From contig RPFO01000977.1 of the NCBI GenBank assembly GCA_009746045.1, positions 1 through 42,514 of the forward strand: a stretch of 42,514 nucleotides of DNA. The letters run 5' to 3'. The number at the start of each line of letters is the position of its first letter. Positions within the stretch are counted from its first letter, which is position 1. The notes under the pieces were generated by a model. That model did not search any database, had not been told where the DNA came from, and worked only from the letters and a program-made list of their open reading frames with translations. Below are positions 1-10,243 of the stretch, in pieces. This stretch comes from Mesostigma viride. Its lineage: Eukaryota; Streptophyta; Mesostigmatophyceae; Mesostigmatales; Mesostigmataceae. Made by a program: the position numbers and the translations under genes.

Positions 1-607
1 GACTCGTCTTTTGAAATGAACACGCTGATATAATTTTCTACAGCTATCGCTCAATATTTCCGAAGATACCGGCACCGCCCTGCCCAGCAAATATCGCTGT
101 TGCAATATACGAGAAAGCTCATAACTTTTGACTCCGGCCTTGAAATTTCATCGGGTTGGTTGCATTAGACTCGTCTTTTGAAGACGAACACGCTGATATA
201 ATTTTCTACAGCTATCGCTCAATATTCCCGAAGATACCGCCACCCAAGCGGAGGAGGCGTTTTGATGAGTAGTGCAGTTAGGATTTTCTAGATAGAGTTA
301 GGATAGTTCGATCACGCGGCTTCCTCCACCCCATCCATCATGAAATATGTGCTACATGACCTCCCCACGGAGGCATGTTATAATTTAATTTAATTTAATT
401 TTAATACCGCCACCGCCCTGCCCAGCAAATATCGCTGTTGCAATATACGAGAAAGCTCATAACTTTTGACTCCGGCCATGAAATTTCATCGGGTTGGTTG
501 CATTAGACTCGTCTTTTGAAGACGAACACGCTGATATAATTTTCTACAGCTATCGCTCAATATTTCCGAAGATCCCGGCACCGCCCTGCCCAGCAAATAT
601 CGCTGTT
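1..607 (+). repeat. 168-bp tandem repeats, probable LINE 5' UTR monomers
   Basis: A unit of about 168 bp beginning GACTCGTCTTTTGAAGACGA starts at 1, 169 and 506. The third copy is cut short near 607, and the second is lengthened by a 159-bp insert. The copies differ at only a few bases. The LINE ORF1 start codon (621) follows directly, so the repeats occupy the place of a 5' UTR. Tandem promoter monomers are known upstream of ORF1 in some LINEs, such as mouse L1; a promoter role here is inference. The array runs off the left edge, so the true copy number is unknown. Confidence 0.75.
245..403 (+). mobile_element. 159-bp SINE-like retroposon insertion
   Basis: This segment interrupts the second 168-bp repeat. 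It is bounded by an 11-bp direct duplication ATACCGCCACC (234-244 and 404-414). It ends in an A/T tail made of TTTAA repeats (about 380-403), as expected for a retroposon. A stretch AGTTCGATCACG near 307-318 resembles a pol III B box, but no clear A box is seen. There is no coding capacity. It may be a SINE or a short truncated LINE tail. Confidence 0.6.
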
Positions 608-620
608 TTTTCAGCTCGAT

Positions 621-1530
621 ATGGCGGAATACGACTCATCCCAGCAATCACAAGCGTCCGCGGCCCTGCACCAACTCGCTGATGAAGCCATGGCGTCATT
701 GGAAACACCCTTGCACGCTATGCCGGACGCCACTGTCAACATCCAGCCGCGAGCTCCACTCCACCGCTCCGCCGAACAGCGACCCTGCCATGGATACCCG
801 CGAGGAGGCCTTTTCTGCCGAGGAAGCTGCCGCATTTTTACCTGGCAAATGGCCAGGCCTTAACGCCATCATGCGCCTGTCCCGAGCTGCCGCCCTCACC
901 ATCCTGCACCTGGCTGCCGAGAAAAAGTGCGAGATCCGGGACTGCAACCAACAGGTTACCCACCTGTCGGACTTTCTCCACGACGACCCCGACGACACTG
1001 ACCTCTGCCTCGCAGTCTGGTGGACGTGCTCCCGTCTTTCCGACAGCGCCCTTGAGAGCTTTGTCATGGCCTCTCTGGACGTGGGAGCCGACCCCACTGT
1101 TGCGGCCGCCATCAACATCACCGCCAAGCAAGTCGCCAATACCTGCTTCGATCGCCTCCCTCCCCTCCTCAACGCTGCCCTCAACCCTGTCCACAACCAC
1201 CTCGCCACCCACCACGCCCATTCCTCACACGCCGACACCTCCATCCACTCCGCCATCACCCACATTGCAGCAGGGCTGCAGCAGCAGCAGCAGCTCCTCC
1301 ACCAGCTCCAGCAACAACTTGCCGCCTCCATAACTCCTGCCAAGACCACCTATGCCGCCACGCTTCAGAACCCTACGGAGCTCATCAACGAAATCAAAAC
1401 AGCCGTCAAGGCCAGCACAAGGGATGCTATGCACGAACCCATTCGCTCATGCAGTATTGTGGTACGTGGCGTCCCCTCGAACGTCAACGATGCACGCCTG
1501 GGCACCTACCTCCGGGGCGACCCCTTCCTG
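621..1530 (+). pseudogene. LINE ORF1, N-terminal piece
   Basis: This is the first part of the LINE ORF1 nucleic-acid-binding protein. The ATG at 621 (MAEYDSSQQSQ) starts one frame. The body (MDTREEAFSAEE onward, about 789) lies in the next frame, and dropping one C from the run near 783 joins them. A Gln-rich stretch (about 1276-1320) looks coiled-coil forming. The end holds an RNP2-like strand (CSIVVRGVP, about 1450), the start of an RRM-like fold. The reading is cut after ...RGDPFL by LTR element 1 and resumes in the same frame at 9541. Pieces b and c are at 9541 and 37271. Confidence 0.8.
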
Positions 1531-2195
1531 AGTTAGCATATTGGGGCACCAATGTGCTAGTTGGATGCAGGATGAGGAGACCTTTCTAACGCCGTGCTGA
1601 CTGCCTGAAACAGACAAGGGACGTGAGAGTTATCAGGTCCCGAAGTCCTGCCGACCGGCGGCGGCGGCAGTGCACACCGAGGCCGCAGTGGACAGGACAC
1701 GTGGCAGGCAGGGCCTGCACAGGCTTAGCCTGGACCAGCACGTGACTCAGGTCCATGGAGGCTGAGGGCGCAACGGTCCGGCGACTAAGTAGAGACCAGT
1801 AGGCCAGTCGCGGGCTCTGCAAGGATGCGCATCCGTGCAGAGCTGTGACAGGAACTGGTGATACCTAGTCGCGGAATGTCAGAGATCCTTAACGCTGCCT
1901 GCAGCAAGGATGCAAGGTAGCGGTAAGCAGAGCTCTGGCAAGGTAGCGGTGCACTGTGCGAAGCCGATGGGCGATGCCTTAGGGCACGATGGAAATGAGG
2001 TAACATAAAGCTATGGCCTAAGGCAGGTCAAGGCAGTTCTTTGCCGACGCACCGTGGTTGTCACTTGGAGTGAGCAAGCCAGCGAGAGCGTTACCTGGGG
2101 CGAGGAGCAAAGGTTGCAAGCTACGCGACCTAGGTCCTAACAGTTGCGACAAGGACCAGGAGCTCACGGCAGCTGCCTGGCCGGCGTCGCTAAAT
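1531..2195 (+). repeat. 5' LTR of element 1
   Basis: 665 bp, starting AGTTAGCATATTGGGGCACC and ending GTCGCTAAAT. The ends were set by comparison with the copy at 8866 and by the TCCTG duplication. The ends are not the usual TG...CA. No convincing TATA box was seen. It lies at the break in LINE ORF1. Confidence 0.92.
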
Positions 2196-2228
2196 CGTAT
2201 TATTGTTTTCGTGATTTCCTGCCATTTC

Positions 2229-3346
2229 ATGTCTGGCGCATCGTCTACGGGCCATCCAGCCGCGGGAGACGAAGGTCAGAGCTCGCAAGAAGCTCCTTTT
2301 TACCCATACCGGCAGCCAGCAAGTGCGCCTACGTTTGTGCAGGCGGCATACATTGCGAGAGGGCTTGCCGACGAGGGTTGGGTCGCAGTTTCGGGGGGGG
2401 CAACCGGGCGGCTGCAGCGGATCCTATAGTGCAAAGGGCCCGCGTGACAAGCGCGCCAGGGGAAGCTGGGCGGGTGGCCATTGAAGAACTGGTGCGGCTA
2501 CGCGACGCGTTGGCTATCACAGCTAGCGGCGTTGAGGTGGCGTATCAGGGGGGTCATATTACGCCAGCAAGCCTTGACCTTGCGAGAGAAGCGTGTAGCC
2601 AGATTGTGGCTATAGCCTTGGGAAGCACGCGCCTTTTTAACCACTGGGTGGCTACGGCGGTGCTGGGCGAGGGAATTCCAGAGACAGACGAGATCCGGGA
2701 AGCGAGGAGACGTGAGGAGATCAATCCGTGGGTATCGGCTGAAGTGTTTTCGCAAACTGTTGAGAATTTAGTTGCTGTGCTTTTGCAAGAGGCAAGGGGG
2801 CAGGCAGACAGGTTTGTGATCACCACCAACCCACCTGGAATCTTCACATTTTTGGATACTCCTCGACGCGCGAGGGCGGCATCGGCACCAGGTCTGTCGG
2901 TAACGATTGAGGCCGGGGCTGCGAGGTCGCCAGATAACATCTTCCATACCTACACTGATCGCCCGAGGGGGATAGTGGTGAGGACAGCGCAGCAGATCCG
3001 CGAGGCTGAGCAGGGCTCAGAGCTAAACCTTCCTAGGGATTCAGTGCACGAATACGATCGGGCGGGGCGAGGTGAGCAGAACCAGCTCGCTAACGGAGAC
3101 ACGCGGTGGGTGAGGAACCAGCAGTGGTTCCGGAATCCTAGTGAGCCCAGGGTCGCTGTGGAACGTCAACAAGACAGCCAGCGACCGGTGGGGTGCGTCT
3201 ACGGTGTCTTCAACGCGGACTTGGCAGTCGCGCGTCGTCCTGTTACACCGGTTGCAGAACCTGCGGGCGTGAGAGAGCAGCAGGAGCGTGAGTCCAAACA
3301 AGCCAGGCTGAGCCAGGAGGCCGAGCCAGGTGGGGAGGCTTCGTGA
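2229..3346 (+). pseudogene. Upstream ORF of LTR element 1 (unknown function)
   Basis: This ORF lies between the LTR and Gag, where copia elements normally have nothing. The ATG at 2229 (MSGASSTGHPAAG) opens one frame, which is lost in a run of eight G (2393-2400). One extra G joins it to the long frame ending TGA at 3344-3346, about 372 aa in all. The middle is helical and hydrophobic (about 2470-2800, for example ACSQIVAIALG); the C-terminus is charged and Arg/Gln rich. No domain is recognised. LTR element 2 has a shorter ORF at the same place (26063), so the feature is conserved in the lineage. An N-terminal Gag-like or accessory role is a guess. Confidence 0.6.
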
Positions 3347-3395
3347 GGATAGAGGGCGTTGCTTTCATTGCTGCCATCTTGTGTCTGTGCCCATA

Positions 3396-4727
3396 ATGCT
3401 TAAGGGCAAGAACGGGGTCGGCGGCGGGAGCAAGGCGGTTGCGATGGAGGGTGGAGAGGCGGGAGCGTCAGTGCCAGCAGTCGGCCAGCCAGAAGGGGAG
3501 GCGATTCCCACGATGGAGGGCGTGGCGGGGCAAAGGACGCGGTACCGGAAGCGAAAGGAGGAAGCTCGGGGGAAGGAGCGCGCAGAAGGGCCAACGGACA
3601 GCATTGAGCTGACTGGAGAAGGCCAAGGGGAGGGGCTGCAGGCCAACGGTGGTAAGACGGCCCGTGTGGCCGAGGCAGTCGTTCCTCCTCATGTTTCTGT
3701 AGACGCTATGGCTGGGGGTGCTGGGGCTTCTGCTGTGGGTAGTGATGCTCGCGCGTTGCCAGGAACTAGGCCCCACATGAGTGCTGTAGCCGTGATGAAC
3801 GGCCAGAAGCCTCTGAAGCCACCCGTGAGTCAGGAGGAGTTAGACAAGTGGTTAGAGGATATGGAGCTAGTCACCTACTCCGTAGATCCCACTGTCAATC
3901 TCGTCCAGGTGTTCCATGCTTCCTCAGTGAATAGGGATTCTTCTGAGCGTGTGAGGGACAAAGCCAGGTCTGCAGTGAAGGATAAGCTCTCTTGGGAGCA
4001 GTTTCTCCTGGGCCTGCGTCAAGAGTTTTCTGACAAAGTCCTCAACCTCACTAATCACTACAAGCTGGCCTATGATACGTTTGAGATCAGGGGCACCATA
4101 GCTGAGGAATGGCAGAGGCTCCTTCGCATTGTGGAGAAGGGGTCTAGCCAGGGCTTCAAGATCCCCATCAGGGCTGTGGTGGATTATTTCATGGATCGTA
4201 TGGGGCTCAGTGTGGATGGTCGCAATGCAGCTAGGCTGTTTGCAGATCAGACAGATGGGTCGCTGGCTGCCTTAGAGAGGGTAGTCTTGAGCATTCGCCC
4301 ATCTGCCCCTGCTTGTAAAACCATTCAGACCTCAGGTGCTTCAGCCTCCGCTAGCCAGGTGCAGGGGGATGCCCCAGGGCAGGCAGCCCAGGGAGGTCCT
4401 CGTCCTAGCAGGCGTCAGAGGGCTGGGAGGCGCAGGGGGGGTGGGAACCAAGGTGGCAAGGGCCAGCAGCAAGGGGCTCAGAACAAGGGTCAGAAGCAGG
4501 CTGGTGGTCACCAAGGGGGACAGGGGGGAGGTAGCCAAGGGCAAGGCAAGAGCCAGGGCCAAGGCAACCAGAATAAGCCAGGCAACCCGAACCAGGGGGG
4601 TCAGAGGAAGGCCCAGGCTGGGAAGGAGGATAAGTGCTTTGGCTGTGGTAAGACAGGTCACTGGCGCCGTGATTGCCCTGATCTGGCCAATGCTGCAGGA
4701 GCAGGTGGTCAGTCCAGGAAGCCGTGA
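3396..4727 (+). CDS. gag: Gag polyprotein of LTR element 1
   Basis: 443 aa from the ATG at 3396 (MLKGKNGVGG) to UGA at 4725. The N-terminus is low-complexity. A helical capsid-like segment lies at about 3820-4290 (EELDKWLEDMELVTYSVDP to LAALERVVLSI). Then comes a basic Gly/Gln-rich stretch (4380-4620), which probably binds RNA, and one CCHC zinc knuckle CFGCGKTGHWRRDC (4634-4675). It would form the virus-like particle. The stop codon is followed in the same frame by Pol, pointing to readthrough. It could start earlier in frame (3330), but that region overlaps the upstream ORF. Confidence 0.85.
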   Translation: MLKGKNGVGGGSKAVAMEGGEAGASVPAVGQPEGEAIPTMEGVAGQRTRYRKRKEEARGKERAEGPTDSIELTGEGQGEGLQANGGKTARVAEAVVPPHVSVDAMAGGAGASAVGSDARALPGTRPHMSAVAVMNGQKPLKPPVSQEELDKWLEDMELVTYSVDPTVNLVQVFHASSVNRDSSERVRDKARSAVKDKLSWEQFLLGLRQEFSDKVLNLTNHYKLAYDTFEIRGTIAEEWQRLLRIVEKGSSQGFKIPIRAVVDYFMDRMGLSVDGRNAARLFADQTDGSLAALERVVLSIRPSAPACKTIQTSGASASASQVQGDAPGQAAQGGPRPSRRQRAGRRRGGGNQGGKGQQQGAQNKGQKQAGGHQGGQGGGSQGQGKSQGQGNQNKPGNPNQGGQRKAQAGKEDKCFGCGKTGHWRRDCPDLANAAGAGGQSRKP

Positions 4728-4730
4728 CTT
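4725..4730 (+). promoter_or_regulatory. Gag-Pol UGA codon, candidate readthrough site (element 1)
   Basis: The Gag stop reads UGA CUU. The same frame is then open for about 280 codons of Pol, with no ATG until about 4791. LTR element 2 has the same layout with UGA CGG. UGA followed by C is the leaky context known from viral readthrough (UGA CUA and UGA CGG types). Confidence 0.6.
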
Positions 4731-7700
4731 AGTGCAGTGCCCCATGTAAATAGTCAGCCACCCCAGGTGGGGCAGGTGGCACTTGTAAATATGGATGATA
4801 GGGGTGCACCTCCTGTTCAGCAGCAGGGGGTTGGGAATACTGATGGGCTTGTTCTTCCACATGATTGCAATGTCGCTGCTGCAGCAGTGCAATTCCCTGG
4901 GCCTGTGGCAGGTACAGGGTCTTCAGTGAGTGTTGGCTCTGGGAGTCAAGCAGCTCAGCTGGAAAGTCCTGCTGGCGCCGAGGGAACCACTGTTGGCTCT
5001 GGGAGTCAAGCTGTGGAGGTCCCTGGTTCCAAGGAGCAGGAGGTGGGTCGTGCGGTCCCGCGCACACAGCCAGGTCCTAGTTCCTCCTTATGCAGTGAGA
5101 CTGCTAGGGGGTTGAGCTATGCAGCCGCTGGGCATACTCTACACCATGTATTTGGGCACTCTAAACAGGCAGAAATGTTTGCTTGGAAGCTAGGTAAGCA
5201 GCCTCTGTTGGAGGCCTGCACTGCAGCTGCTGAGAACTGTGTCTGTCAGGAGAATCAGATTCACCCACCACGGTCCCACGCTAGAGAGCCTGCTAGAGAG
5301 CGGGGAGATATCCAAGTAGATATACAGCACATTCGTGGTTTGTATCTGTTGGTGGGGGTGGATAGGTTCAGCCGGTATAGGCTGTTGACCATCCTGCCTG
5401 GCATGGATGAGCATCACTTGTTGTTGGGTCTCCAGTCTTTGTTGCCATGCTTTGGGGTGTACACCTTGGTGCAAGCTGACTTGCAGTTTGACTGCTTGAG
5501 AAAGCATGCTGATCAGCTTCCGTGTAAGCTGGTAGTGGTCCCTAGAGAGAGTCATGGGCAGCAGGGGCTGTAGAGAGATCTATCCGTGAGGTAAAGACAG
5601 TGGTGCTAGCAGCAAAGACTGTGCCAGTGGTAGCATCTGCTTTGGAAAAGGCAGCCTGGTGCAAGGGGATTGAGGAACAGCTTAACCACAGGGTAAACTA
5701 TTACTATGATGGTGTGGCAGTCTCTCCCTTAGCAGCGCAGTTTGGGTTGTTGTCCCCAGAGGTAGTGGGTGCCTGCCTGAGAAAGGCAGATAGAGTGTTT
5801 GCTCGGCTGAGGCGCAAGGACAAGGGCTGGAAAATGCTGAGGCCCCTTGTGGGAATGGGGGTCAGGATGTGGAAGGAGCCATCAATACCAGGCAAGCGTG
5901 GCAAGTGGCAGGATGGGCTGGTAACCCAGTTGGATGAGGCCAACCATTCTTGTCTGGTAGCCTTGGACAAGGATCCTAGGCGCGTGTACAGGTTGTCCTG
6001 GGCTCACATCCGAGAGAAGAGGCCAGTGCAATCTGGCCTGTAGACGGCCCTGAGCCTCCCTTGGAGGTTGAGGCTCAGGAGGAGAGCCAGGCAGTAGATG
6101 CTAACCCTCCATGCTTGGATGATGGTCTGTCCTGGATGGACGAGGGTGAGCTGGAATCTGCTGCAGCAACTGTCACAAGGCCAGTGGGGGCCAGGGCTGG
6201 ACCAAAGCCCAAGGGGCTCCTCATGGCGGACATCATCCGGGCACTGATGAGCGGCAAGCGTGATCCCAAGGTATCTAAGCTCACGGGGTGGGGGTCATGC
6301 TGGGCAGCAACATTAGAGGTGGATACCAACTCGCAGGTGTCCATTCTGAGGGCTGAGGATGCTGCAGGGTTGCGGATGTCTGTAGCCGGTTGCCCAGCCG
6401 TGTCTGATTTCTCGGGGAATGTGTCCATGAAAGTTCTGGGGGAGGTGATTGTGCCTATTCTGGGGGTGCCCACGGTGTTCTGTGTGGTAGAGGGCTATGA
6501 GGGTCCAGCCATACTGGGGCAGAATTTCTTATGCCAGCCGGGGATGACGATAACCTCAAGGAATTGGCACTAGAAGGGCAGGGTAGTTTACCCCTCCAGA
6601 GATATCGCTACTCCCAGGGACTTAAAGTGGCTGTAAGGGCTGTGAAGGGTGTTGCAGTGGAGGGGCCTGATTCTAAGGAGCCCATTGCTCAGGACCTGCT
6701 GATCATCCCAACTACGTTTGACCCACGCCAGTTGGGGGTGCAGAGGTACCAGATCCCTGGAACGAGTCCTGTACCTTGGCGCAAGCTAGTGGAGATGATG
6801 CAAAGCCCCAAGATGGCTAAGGCATGGACTCCTGGCTTCGTTGCTTCTGGGCATGAGTGGATGATTGCCAACTGTGCAGAGCCTGAAGAGGTCCTCCCTG
6901 AGGATCACCAGCTGCTCAGATTGATGTTTGTCCTCAAGCTCAAACAGGTAGATGGTGTCAAGGTGCCACATGTCAGACCAATTGCAACCGAGTACCATGG
7001 CACTAGACAGATCGCAGATGAGGAGCTCTATACACCAGGGATGCTGCATGACACGTGGAGAATGTTGTTGTGTGTTTTCTTATCCTTCCTGGTCAAAGGC
7101 ATTACCTATGGCTCTGCTTTGATAGATTTCAAGGGGGCTTTTCTCAAGGGTGACCAGGAAGAGGCTAGGGAGACATGGCGAACAATACCACCTTTCTTTG
7201 ATAAGTGTGCCTGCTGTGTTAAGTGTCCCTGCAGGAGCCCATTACCCGGCCAAGGGGTGCTACCATACGCGGTATGTTGGCATGGTTGGCTAGCATTTGT
7301 GCGCCTGACCTGCTGGTCTTGAGTCGGTTGACAGATTCCCAGCTGGTCGAGGTGGGTGTTGAGAGTGTGATGCAATCTGTGAGGATGTCTCCACCTCTCA
7401 TCTTGGGTCCTTTGGATTAGTACAGGCCCTTTGACATGGTTCTCTATGTGGACAGTTCTATGGATAGTAGGAAGGTCACAGAGGTCAGGGGGCGGGCAGC
7501 AGCATTAATCACCCTGGTGCAGGAACAGTCCTCTCTGGTCTGCTGGTACAGTCGGTTGCAGAATAGGGTAACCCCAGCAGTGACATTGCTGAGTGCAGGG
7601 CAATCTGTGAGGGGCTGCACACAGCCCTTTACTTGAGGGAGCTTTTCTACCAGCTATGTAAGGTAGCTTCCTGTCGGTTGCAGATGCACACACTGGTGAA

Positions 7701-7917
7701 AACTGGCAGCATGGGCATGGTGCAGTTCGTGCACAGGCAGCTGGCCAGAAGCAGGGACCTTGATTATCTGTTGCTCAAGGCACTGTCCTGCTTAGCTGAC
7801 ATTGAACATGTGGCTGGCCTGGATAACCCTGCAGATGCTCTCACCAAGCTTGAGGAGAAGGCCGTGCAGCAGTACCCTCTGCTCCTTGGGCTCATGGGCC
7901 CCATGGTGGGGTGCTAG
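4728..7917 (+). pseudogene. pol: Pol of LTR element 1 (INT-PR-RT-RH), RT deleted
   Basis: Integrase first: zinc site LHHVFGHS...CVC (about 5140-5245), then IQVDIQHIR, QADLQFD and, after a lost G at 5564-5567, the catalytic Glu in VERSIREVK. A retropepsin-like domain follows (LEVDTNSQVSI at about 6313, ending AILGQNFL at about 6513) with DTN for the usual DTG. RT begins about 6545 and matches element 2 through LIDFKGAFLKGD (about 7120), but the block with the catalytic Asp pair is missing near 7200-7280. RNase H (YVDSSMDS at 7447; SRDLDYLLLK; NPADALTKL) is broken by a TAG at 7418 and a lost C at 7572-7575. Not functional for reverse transcription. Confidence 0.85.
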
Positions 7918-8374
7918 GGAGACCAACGCCTTGCTCTGAGGTGGGATGTGTCCCGGTGGGCTGGGTAGCCAGAAATGGCTGACAGCAGGTTCTTCAGGGT
8001 TCGTACACCCTGCTGAACAGGGGTCAGGGTGGAGTCACTCCCCTGGCTGAGAATATCGCCTGGCCCTGTCATGGGGTTGCAGAAGGGTCTTAAGGACCTT
8101 GTAACCGGCCTTGGGTCTTCATGGAATGGACCCTGAAAGGGCAGCCCAAATGTTGGCTCTTACAGGTTGCTGTACATTTGTTTATATTCTCTGTAACCAA
8201 CCTGTTGCATGCTAATAAAACCCTGGTTGTGTGACCATGTTGGACGTGGTTGCCAGGGAGCCTCATTATGGGTTATTCTCTCTATATTAATAAGTCATAA
8301 TCGTGTTATCTCCATTTCATGTTTGTTTGTAATGTACAGTTCCAGGAGCTGTTCCAAACCTGGAGGATATGGGG

Positions 8375-8391
8375 TGGGGTTCGATTCCCCA
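8375..8391 (+). promoter_or_regulatory. tRNA T-arm mimic in 3' UTR (element 1)
   Basis: TGGGGTTCGATTCCCCA forms a perfect 5-bp stem with the 7-base loop TTCGATT, the shape and consensus of a tRNA T arm, and it contains a pol III B-box core. No rest of a tRNA is present. LTR element 2 has the same structure at 31654-31670. Possible roles are pairing with the primer tRNA (as in the bipartite primer sites of yeast Ty elements) or pol III factor binding; both are inference. Confidence 0.65.
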
Positions 8392-8847
8392 GCTGACCAC
8401 AGCCTGGCATGTGTGAATCCTGAGTTTATCCCTCAGTGAGGACATGGGCTCCCCAGCTTGGCAAGCATTAACTGGGCTCTATCCGTGTCTGTTGAATGAA
8501 AAGGAAGGGGAATGGTTGTGAGCGGGCGCCTCTGATACGGGCGCCTGTGATAACTGGAAAGGACCAGGAACTCACAATAATACGTATCATAACTTCCTCT
8601 GTCCAACTTCAGCTGCATGCCTGGATGTAGAGACCTCACTTTTCTCCTCAACCAGGTTCCCAAAAGAAAGGGTTGGGGGCTGACATCTGGGTCAGGGCTG
8701 GGCCTTGGAACCATTGTTGGCTCTAGACTAATCTTTGGGTAAAACCTCAAGTTCCAAAAGAAGGGCAGCCCTGGCCTCTGGGAGAGGTCAGGAGTCTGTG
8801 GCATAAGTGAGCATGGCTGATTGGAATCTCAGGCTGGTCCAGCCTCC

Positions 8848-8865
8848 AAAACAAGAAAGGGTTGG
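8848..8865 (+). promoter_or_regulatory. Polypurine tract of element 1
   Basis: AAAACAAGAAAGGGTTGG sits directly before the 3' LTR. Element 2 has the closely similar AAAAGAAAGAAAGGGCTGG in the same place. This supports both LTR start points and gives the plus-strand DNA primer. Confidence 0.75.
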
Positions 8866-9535
8866 AGTAAGCATATTGGGGCACCAATGTGCTAGTTGGA
8901 TGCAGGATGAGGAGACCTTTCTAACGCCGTGCTGACTGCCTGAAACAGACAAGGGACGTGAGAGTTATCAGGTCCCGAAGTCCTGCCGACCGGCGGCGGC
9001 GGCAGTGCACACCGAGGCCGCAGTGGACAGGACACGTGGCAGGCAGGGCCTGCACAGGCTTAGCCTGGACCAGCACGTGACTCAGGTCCATGGAGGCTGA
9101 GGGCGCAACGGTCCGGCGACTAAGTAGAGACCAGTAGGCCAGTCGCGGGCTCTGCAAGGATGCGCATCCGTGCAGAGCTGTGACAGGAACTGGTGATACC
9201 TAGTCGCGGAATGTCAGAGATCCTTAACGCTGCCTGCAGCAAGGATGCAAGGTAGCGGTAAGCAGAGCTCTGGCAAGGTAGCGGTGCACTATGCGAAGCC
9301 GATGGGCGATGCCTTAGGGCACGATGGAAATGAGGTAACATAAAGCTATGGCCTAAGGCAGGTCAAGGCAGTTCTTTGCCGACGCACGGCACTGTGGTTG
9401 TCACTTGGAGTGAGCAAGCCAGCGAGAGCGTTACCTGGGGCGAGGAGCAAAGGTTGCAAGCTACGCGACCTAGGTCCTAACAGTTGCGACAAGGACCAGG
9501 AGCTCACGGCAGCTGCCTGGCCTGCGTCGCTAAAT
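8866..9535 (+). repeat. 3' LTR of element 1
   Basis: 670 bp; it matches 1531-2195 apart from a few substitutions and a 5-bp insertion near 9387. The first bases read AGTAAGC rather than AGTTAGC. A polypurine tract abuts its start. Confidence 0.92.
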
Positions 9536-9540
9536 TCCTG

Positions 9541-9805
9541 GGGAAGCTCGGCGTGGCCCAAAGCGTCGTCATCAAAACGGCACGACGGCTCGGCGGCCCC
9601 ACCGCCCCTGTCTTGGTGGAATTCCACCGCAAGGAGGACAAACTGCAGGTGCAGAAGGCCCGCCGGAACCTCCACGATACCCAACTGAGCATCGACGATT
9701 ACTATACCCCGGAGCAGCTTGAGGCCCGGGCTGCCGCTTTGAACCGGCCGGAGGTCCACGAGGCTCGGGCAGCCAAGCAGGCCAACCCGCAACTACGGTG
9801 CAGCA
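9541..9805 (+). pseudogene. LINE ORF1, middle piece (RRM-like second half)
   Basis: This piece continues ORF1 after LTR element 1 in the same frame, starting GKLGVAQSVVIK. It contains an RNP1-like strand (APVLVEFHRKED) and a charged helix typical of the region after the RRM in LINE ORF1 proteins. It ends at ...PQLRCS, where the giant TIR element is inserted, and continues in frame at 37271. Without the insertion the frame runs on as CSIYARLFNGVF. The few codons after 9805 in this frame come from the inserted TIR and end at a stop at 9838-9840. Confidence 0.85.
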
Positions 9806-9848
9806 GGCCGGGCCCACTTCGAATGTTCCGAAAAGTGTGACACTTTTC
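9806..9848 (+). repeat. Left terminal inverted repeat of the giant element
   Basis: A 25-bp block (9806-9830) is identical to the reverse complement of 37242-37266. A 4-base spacer and the block GTGTGACACTTTTC (9835-9848) follow. The right end has the same blocks with a longer spacer (15 bases). Confidence 0.88.
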
Positions 9849-9956
9849 GTCGTTTTTTTAACTTCGTAACAAACTACTCTTTCCCGCCGGGCCGCGTGTG
9901 ACACTTTTTGTCGTTTTTTTAATTTCGTGACTAACTACTCTTTCCCGTCGGTCCGC
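9835..9956 (+). repeat. 61-bp subterminal direct repeats
   Basis: Two copies of a 61-bp unit begin GTGTGACAC at 9835 and 9896, each with TTTTTGTCG-like and CTACTCTTTCCCG segments; a degenerate third start is at about 9957. Subterminal repeats next to a TIR are typical transposase binding sites; that role is inferred. Confidence 0.7.
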
Positions 9957-10243
9957 GTGCGCTTTTTGATTGCCTGCAGGTGGCACGAAATTTTCGACCG
10001 GAGTGTTTCGGCATAACAAGTTTCTCGATACCCTGATGGATTGGTACAATCCTAGTCGACTAGAGGACCATGTTGAGAAGAGTTAATCGACGAAGCTAGT
10101 AGTACTTTCAACCATCAAATGGTGGGTATACCCACCCCCATAATTTTATTGAATCGATGAATAATGCAAATTTACACATTTGACCAACGCAAAATGTTGC
10201 ATGGAATTAATCATCGATTATATTTGCCAAATGGGACCGGCAT

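Larger units (their letters stand above)
7918..8865 (+). other. 3' UTR of LTR element 1
   Basis: About 950 bp with no supported gene, between the RNase H stop and the 3' LTR. It holds the T-arm mimic (8375-8391), a UGUAA-containing stretch near 8190 and the polypurine tract at its end. Confidence 0.7.
1531..9535 (+). mobile_element. LTR retrotransposon 1 (copia-related, defective)
   Basis: An 8.0-kb element with two nearly identical LTRs, flanked by the 5-bp duplication TCCTG (1526-1530 and 9536-9540) inside LINE ORF1. Order: LTR, upstream ORF, Gag with CCHC knuckle, in-frame UGA, integrase, protease-like domain, RT (central part deleted), RNase H, 3' UTR with T-arm mimic, polypurine tract, LTR. 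The LTRs differ at only about four bases plus a 5-bp indel, so insertion was recent although the RT is deleted. It was therefore probably mobilised in trans. Confidence 0.92.
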
